From positions 1-64,000 of the forward strand of contig NZ_JADKRW010000008.1 of NCBI RefSeq assembly GCF_015350995.1: a DNA stretch of 64,000 bases, read 5' to 3'. The stretch comes from Curtobacterium sp. VKM Ac-1393. Lineage in GTDB: Bacteria; Actinomycetota; Actinomycetes; Actinomycetales; Microbacteriaceae. This document shows positions 58,725 to 64,000 of the stretch, one piece after another. Numbering within the stretch: the stretch's first letter is position 1; every line of letters begins with the position of its first letter. The position numbers and the translations under genes are program-made. Under the pieces are notes generated by a model that did no database searches, was not told where the DNA came from, and saw nothing but the letters and a program-made list of their open reading frames with translations.

Positions 58725-58811
58725 CGCAGGCCGATGCCGTCTGACCGCGCGCGGCGCCGGTGTCGGCGGGCGGCCCTAGGCTCGCAGGGCACCAGAGAGA
58801 CGGGGGAACAC

Positions 58812-61800
58812 ATGCAGATCGGCGTCGACGGGCACGTGCTGCTCAGCCCGAGTGACCTCAGCACGTGGTCGGCCTGCGAGTGGGCGTTCCTGCGCCGGCT
58901 CGACGTCAAACTCGGCCGCGGGGATGCCCTGGCCGAGCAGCACGACGACATGCTCGAGCGCACCGCCCGGCTGGGGGACCAGCACGAGCTCGACTACCTC
59001 GCGATCCTGAAGGACACGCGGAACGTCGTCGAGTTCGACCGGCCAGCCCCGCCAGACTACGCACGCGCCGCAGCCGAGGCGCGGGAGGCCTTCGCTGACG
59101 GTGCCGACGTCCTGTACCAGCCGACGTTCCACGCGGCTCCCTCTGCGGACAGCCCCGGCTTCATCGGCTTCGCGGACTTCATCATCCGCAACGACCGGGG
59201 CGAGTACGAGGTCTACGACACCAAGCTCGCCCGGCACGCCAAGATCAGCGCCCTGCTGCAGCTCGCCGCCTACGCCGAGCAGATGCAGGAACACGGCATC
59301 CCCACTGGGGCGCAGGTGCACCTGGTGCTCGGCGACCGGACGACGACCACGCACGACCTCGCCGACATCGCACCGGTGTACCGCACGCAGCGCGCCGAAC
59401 TGCAGCGCGTGATCGCCGAGCGCATCGCCGCCGACGAACCACTGCGCTGGGGCGACCCGCGGTACTCCAGCTGCGGGCGCTGTGCGATCTGCTCGACCCA
59501 GGTGGCCGAGCACCGCGACCTCGTCCTCGTCGCGGGCATGCGCCTGGACCAGCGGGCGAAGCTCATCAAGCACGAGGTGCGGACGATCGACGACCTGGCG
59601 GTCCGCACCCGGGCAGTGCCGGGCTTGTCCCGCGCGACGCAGGATCGGCTGGTGCGTCAGGCGAGCCTCCAGATCGAGACGGAGACCGCCCGACGGACGG
59701 GCGCCGACGGGCCGCACCAGCCCGTGCAGCCGCGCTTCGAGGTCCTCGACGCCCGCGCACTCGACGCGATCCCGGCACCGGATCCGGGCGACGTCTTCTT
59801 CGACTTCGAAGGCGACCCGCTGCACACCGAGGACGGCGTGCACTGGGGCCTCGACTACCTGTTCGGCCTGGTCGACGACCGCGCGGAGTTCACCGCGTTC
59901 TGGGCGCACACGATCCGCGACGAGCGAATCGCGCTGGAGCAGTTCCTCGCGTTCATCGAGACCCGGCGGCAGCAGTACCCGGGCATGCACATCTACCACT
60001 ACGCCGCCTACGAGCGGACGCACCTGCTGTCGCTCGCGGCCCGGCACGGGGTCGGCGAAGAGGCAGTCGACGACCTGCTGCGCGCCGGGGTCCTGGTCGA
60101 CCTGTACCCGATCGTCCGCAAGGCCCTGGTCGTCGGCAGCCACAGCTACTCGATCAAGAAGCTCGAGCCGCTGTACATGGGCGACGACCTGCGCGAGAGC
60201 GACGTCACGAACGCCGCCGACAGCATCACCGCCTACGTCGACGCGATCGAGGAGCTCCGCAACGGGGATGCTGTTGCCGGCCAGCACATGCTCGACGAGG
60301 TCGCCGACTACAACGCCTACGACTGCCGCTCGACCCTGCGCTTGCGCGACTGGCTCCGCTCCCTGCGCACCGGCGACTCGGACGCAACCGACCCGGCACT
60401 CGAACTCGAGGTCCCGCCGATCCCCGTCGAGCGCGAACCCAACCCGGTGTCCGTCGCACTCGCGTCGCACCTGGAGGACGTCGACGCCCTCGACCGCACG
60501 CCCGACGAGACCGCGTTGGCGCTCGCCGCAGCCGCGATCGACTACCACCGGCGCGAGGCGAAGACCTTCTGGCAGGACCACTTCGACCGCCTGCGCAACC
60601 CGGTCGACGACTGGGCCGACACCCGCGACGTCTTCGTCGTGGAGCGTGCGTCCGTCGAGCGGGACTGGGACACGCTGCCGCGTGCCCGCTCGCAGTCGCG
60701 GGAACTCCGGTTGTCGGGGACGCTCGCGCCCGGTTCGCGGCTCCGGCCGGGAGGCACGCCCCACCTCGTCTACGACGACCCGCTTCCACCGTCGGTCATG
60801 TCTCCGGGCCCCGGGTCGAAGGGCGCGTCGTCGCGCGCCGTGATCGTGGACGTGTGGGACAACGGCGATGCCGTCGAGGTGCTCGTGAAAGAGGGACTGC
60901 CCGTCGGGGCGGAACCGCACCACGAGTTCCCGGTCGCGCTCTCGCCCTCGGCACCGCCCCGGGCGAAGCCGCAGCCCGAGGCGATCGCCGAGTGGGGCCA
61001 GGCGGTGCTCGACGCGCTGCCCTCGATGCTGCCGGACCCGGCACTCGATCTGCTCCGCCGTGTCCCGCCGCGGGGGCCGATCGTCCCGGTGCAGGGCGAC
61101 GACACGGTGTCCGCCGTGGTGGCGACGCTGCTCGGCCTCGACCACTCGTACCTGGCGATCCAGGGGCCTCCCGGCACGGGCAAGACCTACGTCGGGTCGA
61201 ACGTCGTCGCCCGGCTCGTCCGCGAGTACGGCTGGCGCGTCGGCGTCGTTGGGCAGTCGCACGCGACGTCGGAGAACTTCCTGTCGTCGGTCGTGAACGC
61301 CGGCGTGCCCGCGGATCGGGTCGTGAAGGTGCCGAAGTCCGGTGCGACGGAGGACGAACTCGACGCCGCCGCGTGGACTCCGGTGAAGAACGGCGCTGCC
61401 GTCGCCGCGTTCCTGTCCTCGTGCGAGGCGTCCGGCACCGGCGGCGTGGTCGGCGGGACCGCGTGGACGTTCGCGAACGCGTCGACGATCGAGCGCCGTT
61501 CCCTCGACCTGCTCGTCGTCGACGAAGCCGGACAGTTCTCGCTCGCCCCGACGATCGCTTCGTCGATCGCCGCGACCCGACTCCTGCTGCTCGGGGACCC
61601 GCAGCAGCTTCCGCAGGTGTCGCAGGGCTCGCACCCGGAGCCCGTCGACGAGTCGGCGCTGGGCTGGCTGGCGGACGGCGAGCACGTCCTGCCGCCGGAG
61701 TTCGGCTACTTCCTGGCCCGCACTCGGCGCATGGAGCCGGCGCTGACCGAGTCCGTCTCGGCGTTGTCCTACGACGGGCAGCTCGCCTCGATGGTGTCCG

Positions 61801-62306
61801 GTCGGCACCTCGACGGCATCGACGCGGGCGTGCACCCCGTGCCGGTCGTGCACGCGGGCAACACGACCTCGTCACCAGAGGAAGCCGCCCGCGTGGTGGC
61901 GCTCGTCGGCGACGTCGTCGGGCGGACCTGGACCGACGGCGACGGCACCAGGTCGCTGACCGACGAGGACGTCATCGTCGTCGCCCCGTACAACGCGCAG
62001 GGCACGCTGATCCGTCAGGAGCTCGACCGCGCTGGGTTCGCCGGCACCCAGGTCGGCACCGTCGACCTGTTCCAGGGCCGCGAGGCCGTGGTGTCGATCG
62101 TGTCCCTCGCAGCGTCGAGCGCGGCCGACATCCCGCGCGGTCTCGACTTCCTGCTGATGCCGAACCGGCTGAACGTGGCGATCTCGCGGGCGAAGTGGGC
62201 GGCGTACCTCGTGCACTCGCCGGCGCTCACCACGGGCTTGCCGCCGTCGATCGCCGGGTTGTCGCTGCTCTCTCGCTTCATCGAGCTCGTCGAGCCCGCT
62301 CGCTGA
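58812..62306 (+). CDS. TM0106-family RecB-like nuclease/superfamily-1 helicase fusion
   Basis: 1164 residues from the ATG at 58812. N-terminal RecB/Cas4-like nuclease (about 1-230): STWSACEWAFLRR, GFADFIIRN, EVYDTKLAR (D...K core), then CGRCAICSTQ, which with the early Cys gives the four cysteines of a Cas4-like iron-sulfur cluster. An RNase H-like domain follows (about 310-460, FFDFEGDPL and YHYAAYERTHL). The C-terminal SF1 helicase has Walker A GPPGTGKTYVG (about 785), Walker B LVVDEAGQFSL, LLLGDPQQLPQVSQG and VGTVDLFQGREAVVSI. Family architecture is complete. Probable DNA repair or nucleic-acid processing; no operon partner. Confidence 0.88.
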   Translation: MQIGVDGHVLLSPSDLSTWSACEWAFLRRLDVKLGRGDALAEQHDDMLERTARLGDQHELDYLAILKDTRNVVEFDRPAPPDYARAAAEAREAFADGADVLYQPTFHAAPSADSPGFIGFADFIIRNDRGEYEVYDTKLARHAKISALLQLAAYAEQMQEHGIPTGAQVHLVLGDRTTTTHDLADIAPVYRTQRAELQRVIAERIAADEPLRWGDPRYSSCGRCAICSTQVAEHRDLVLVAGMRLDQRAKLIKHEVRTIDDLAVRTRAVPGLSRATQDRLVRQASLQIETETARRTGADGPHQPVQPRFEVLDARALDAIPAPDPGDVFFDFEGDPLHTEDGVHWGLDYLFGLVDDRAEFTAFWAHTIRDERIALEQFLAFIETRRQQYPGMHIYHYAAYERTHLLSLAARHGVGEEAVDDLLRAGVLVDLYPIVRKALVVGSHSYSIKKLEPLYMGDDLRESDVTNAADSITAYVDAIEELRNGDAVAGQHMLDEVADYNAYDCRSTLRLRDWLRSLRTGDSDATDPALELEVPPIPVEREPNPVSVALASHLEDVDALDRTPDETALALAAAAIDYHRREAKTFWQDHFDRLRNPVDDWADTRDVFVVERASVERDWDTLPRARSQSRELRLSGTLAPGSRLRPGGTPHLVYDDPLPPSVMSPGPGSKGASSRAVIVDVWDNGDAVEVLVKEGLPVGAEPHHEFPVALSPSAPPRAKPQPEAIAEWGQAVLDALPSMLPDPALDLLRRVPPRGPIVPVQGDDTVSAVVATLLGLDHSYLAIQGPPGTGKTYVGSNVVARLVREYGWRVGVVGQSHATSENFLSSVVNAGVPADRVVKVPKSGATEDELDAAAWTPVKNGAAVAAFLSSCEASGTGGVVGGTAWTFANASTIERRSLDLLVVDEAGQFSLAPTIASSIAATRLLLLGDPQQLPQVSQGSHPEPVDESALGWLADGEHVLPPEFGYFLARTRRMEPALTESVSALSYDGQLASMVSGRHLDGIDAGVHPVPVVHAGNTTSSPEEAARVVALVGDVVGRTWTDGDGTRSLTDEDVIVVAPYNAQGTLIRQELDRAGFAGTQVGTVDLFQGREAVVSIVSLAASSAADIPRGLDFLLMPNRLNVAISRAKWAAYLVHSPALTTGLPPSIAGLSLLSRFIELVEPAR

Positions 62307-62325
62307 CGACCGCGCCGGCCGCGCC

Positions 62326-62360
62326 GGCCGCTCCGCCGCCGCTCGGTGGCGGAGCCCGGC
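62326..62360 (+). terminator. Hairpin after the helicase gene
   Basis: GCTCCGCC pairs with GGCGGAGC (62328-62355 approximately) about 20 nt after the helicase stop, followed by the family P palindrome at 62376. Probable terminator without T-run. Confidence 0.45.
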
Positions 62361-62375
62361 GTGCTGCCAGGCGAG

Positions 62376-62423
62376 TGACGGTCCTGGTTCAGGAAGTCCG
62401 GCGATCGTGAACCAGAACCGTCA
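62376..62423 (+). repeat. 48-nt dispersed palindrome, family P, copy C
   Basis: TGACGGTCCTGGTTC on the left and GATCGTGAACCAGAACCGTCA-type right arm with a CCGG centre; the inner arm is degenerate (AGGAAGT against CGATCG). Same 48-nt length as copies A and B. It lies 70 nt past the TM0106-type gene stop. Confidence 0.75.
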
Positions 62424-62504
62424 GCGTGCCAGAGCGCCGAGCCGCACCGCCGCGGCCGTGACGCCAGAACGAGGGCTGGTCCCGACACGTGTCGTCCTGG
62501 GACG

Positions 62505-63245
62505 GTGGACACATGGGGGAGAACACCGCTGTTCTGGGGGCATGACCCGCTTCGTGACGAAGCACGCTCGTGGTTCAAGGGTGCCCTTGGAGAACGGCAG
62601 GTCGCTACCCAGCTCGATGCCCTCGGCTCGGAGTTCACGGTGCTGCACGCGGTACCGGTCGGGAAGAGCACGACGGACATCGACCACGTCGTCGTCGGAC
62701 CGACCGGGGTGTTCTCGATCAACACGAAGAACCATTCCGGGCAGAAGGTAGGGGTCGGCGGCCGGATGCTGACGGTGAACGGGCAGCGGACACCGCACAT
62801 GCATCGCGCTCTTGCCGAAGGCGAGCGAGCGACTCGCCTGTTGTCCGCCGCGGCCCGCGGACCGATCCTGGTGCAGCCCGTCCTGGTCGTCGCGGCGGCG
62901 TCGCTGAAGTTCGGCAAGACGGCCCCGGCTGTCGTGACGGTCGATCCGCGTCAGATCGGCGCCTGGATCAGGGATCTGCCACGAGTCCACTCCGACGAAG
63001 CCGTCCGGTTCCTGTCGATGCTGGCCGAGGAGCGTGGGACCTGGCATGTCGAGGCTGTCGTGGTGAACGACACCCTCCGTCACGTCCAGCGGTTCGAACG
63101 GCTCGGACGGGACATCGGTCAGGCCGCAGCACGGAAACGCCTGATGCGGCGCGCCGTCGTGGTCGCTGCGCTGGCACTTCCGGCGGGAGCGTTGCTGGGC
63201 TACTGGTGGGCGATCGCCGGTGCCGCCCTGAGCGCGAGTAGCTGA
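62505..63245 (+). CDS. NERD-domain protein
   Basis: 246 residues. The NERD (nuclease-related) domain occupies residues 25-135: WFKGALGERQVATQL, DIDHVVVGPTGVFSINTKNHSG with Asp, and K of the TKNHSG motif matching the D...ExK-like arrangement. Two membrane helices near the C-terminus (about 215-240). GTG start at 62505 with a weak ribosome site. NERD proteins are inferred nucleases or nucleic-acid binders, often linked to membranes; function unproven. Confidence 0.85.
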   Translation: MDTWGRTPLFWGHDPLRDEARSWFKGALGERQVATQLDALGSEFTVLHAVPVGKSTTDIDHVVVGPTGVFSINTKNHSGQKVGVGGRMLTVNGQRTPHMHRALAEGERATRLLSAAARGPILVQPVLVVAAASLKFGKTAPAVVTVDPRQIGAWIRDLPRVHSDEAVRFLSMLAEERGTWHVEAVVVNDTLRHVQRFERLGRDIGQAAARKRLMRRAVVVAALALPAGALLGYWWAIAGAALSASS

Positions 63246-63268
63246 GCAGCGACCGACCTGCCGGCGCG

Positions 63269-63291
63269 CTTGATTGGTATGCCTATTCAAG
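63269..63291. promoter_or_regulatory. 23-bp dyad, relative of 55787-55809
   Basis: CTTGATTGGTATG then CCTATTCAAG, i.e. inverted arms CTTGA/TCAAG. Reverse complement matches the 55787-55809 motif at 21 of 23 positions. It sits between the convergent ends of the NERD and SseB-like genes, so it cannot be a promoter operator for either; a terminator or binding site of another kind is possible. Confidence 0.55.
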
Positions 63292-63349
63292 CGTCCACCA
63301 GGTGGTGGCGGCGGCGGCCCGTGCCGTGCCGTGCCCGACGCTGCGCGAG

Positions 63350-63781
63350 TCAGCCGTCGCTGGTCGGGACGCTGCCCTGCACCTGCACCTGCGCCCGCAT
63401 CTGGGCGAGCACGTCGGCGTGCAGGAAGTTCGCCGCCTCGGCACTCGTCGGGTCGACCACGATGCCGAAGTGCTCGGGCAGCGCCGTCACGAGCTCGGAC
63501 ATCGGAACCGGACGTCCTTCGGCGTCGGGCAGGCCGGCGGCGAGCTCGGCCGGGTCGGTGAACACCGGCACGAACGGCTTGTCACGGATCATGACGTGGG
63601 CGACGCTGCCGGCCTCCGGGGTGCCCGCCGGCTTCCAGGGGACCCAGGCCGCGCTGCGGAGGAACCCCGCCGGCGACGCTGCCATCCTCCGTCGCAGTTC
63701 GGCGGCCGCGGTCGGCGGGGTCTTGTCGACGCCTCTGCCGAAGGCGGATCCGTTCGTCTCGTCGTTGCTCACGCCAGCCAT
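63350..63781 (-). CDS. SseB-like protein
   Basis: 143 residues. The segment AHVMIRDKPFVPVFTDPAELAAGLPDAEG followed by MSELVTALPEHFGIVVDPTS matches the SseB N-terminal domain pattern (VPVFT/S..EL). No membrane segment. The family includes type III secretion-related proteins only by name; in actinobacteria it is a cytoplasmic protein of unknown role. Start may be ATG 63781 or an in-frame GTG 9 nt later. Confidence 0.7.
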   Translation of the reverse strand: MAGVSNDETNGSAFGRGVDKTPPTAAAELRRRMAASPAGFLRSAAWVPWKPAGTPEAGSVAHVMIRDKPFVPVFTDPAELAAGLPDAEGRPVPMSELVTALPEHFGIVVDPTSAEAANFLHADVLAQMRAQVQVQGSVPTSDG

Positions 63782-63876
63782 GCTGTCACGCTGGACGGAC
63801 TCTGCGGGGCCGAACCGCGCCTCCAGGTCGACGCCCAGCGCACGCGGACGTGCGCCGGGTGTCGGAGGTGACGGAC

Positions 63877-64000
63877 TCAGTATGCGGCCGACTGCCCACC
63901 GTCGATCGGGACGACCGTCGCGTTGACGTAGGACGCGTCGTCGGAGAGCAGGAAGGCGACGACCGCGGCGATCTCTGGAGCCTCGCCGTAGCGCTTGGAG
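63877..64000 (-). CDS. Short-chain dehydrogenase/reductase, C-terminal end
   Basis: Partial: only the last 41 codons lie in the window. Translation ends SKRYGEAPEIAAVVAFLLS then DDASYVNATVVPIDGGQSAAY, the standard C-terminal SDR signature (E.A..V.FL.SD.A.Y.. G....DGG). The N-terminal cofactor and catalytic parts are beyond the window, so cofactor and substrate cannot be stated. Confidence 0.85.
   Translation of the reverse strand, partial: SKRYGEAPEIAAVVAFLLSDDASYVNATVVPIDGGQSAAY

Noticed and set aside
58734..58811. Longer N-terminus for the TM0106-type protein
   Set aside because: The 26 extra residues are Arg-rich and unlike the family; GGGGGA precedes the ATG at 58812.

Overview
The window is about 70% G+C and carries an actinobacterial set of gene families. 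GTGA, ATGA and TGATG overlaps between neighbouring genes are frequent, GTG starts are common, and the sequence opens on the 3' end of a 5S rRNA. Everything recognisable fits a Microbacteriaceae chromosome; Curtobacterium is my best guess for the genus (inference from general familiarity, not a search).

Region 1 (1-16.2 kb): after the 5S rRNA and its terminator lies a sugar-utilisation locus. It holds a ROK regulator, a GH42 beta-galactosidase, a GH36 alpha-galactosidase, a divergent GH2 beta-mannosidase, a complete five-gene oligosaccharide ABC importer of the Dpp/Opp type, and a second GH36 enzyme translationally coupled to it. The combination (alpha-galactosyl plus beta-mannosyl and beta-galactosyl cleavage) points to import and intracellular breakdown of galactomannan-type oligosaccharides. 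Related operator-like sequences lie at 1319-1340 and 8525-8546.

Region 2 (16.4-25.2 kb): a DHA2-type MFS exporter with two adjacent palindromes in its promoter; a coupled ABC exporter plus two-component system (20.7-18.1 kb, minus strand); a secreted M23 endopeptidase with seven tandem propeller-like repeats; a hypothetical protein; and a quinone-oxidoreductase-like MDR enzyme. Dispersed palindromic repeats sit in the intergenic gaps.

Region 3 (25.3-44.47 kb): a defence island, less G+C-rich in places. In order: a small coiled-coil/membrane protein; McrB-McrC; a two-gene unit made of a TIR/deoxyribosyltransferase-like domain fused to an Mrr-like nuclease, plus a second PD-(D/E)xK nuclease; a 50-residue membrane peptide and a 584-residue Mrr-like protein of unknown type; Hachiman (HamA-HamB) with a divergent DUF3223 protein; a TcmP / Gp37-Gp68 three-Cys pair; an MmeI-like single-chain restriction-modification enzyme; and a frameshifted, truncated DUF4011 helicase. 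Three direct copies of a ~105-bp repeat (R1-R3) lie between these modules. The island ends abruptly where the helicase remnant meets a truncated mupG.

Region 4 (44.47-64 kb): a MurNAc recycling operon (murR-murQ-murP-mupG, the last decayed); a four-gene ABC/membrane operon beside a small secreted protein; a Nudix-type NrtR-like regulator divergent from an ADP-ribosylglycohydrolase with two matching operators; DUF4395-thioredoxin; a TMEM175-like channel; DUF1653; a small secreted-protein/lipoprotein/membrane cluster with one frameshift; a TM0106-type RecB-nuclease/helicase fusion; a NERD protein; an SseB-like protein; and the end of an SDR. Three apparent single-base indels in homopolymer runs (43985, about 44889, 57868) could be real decay or assembly error.
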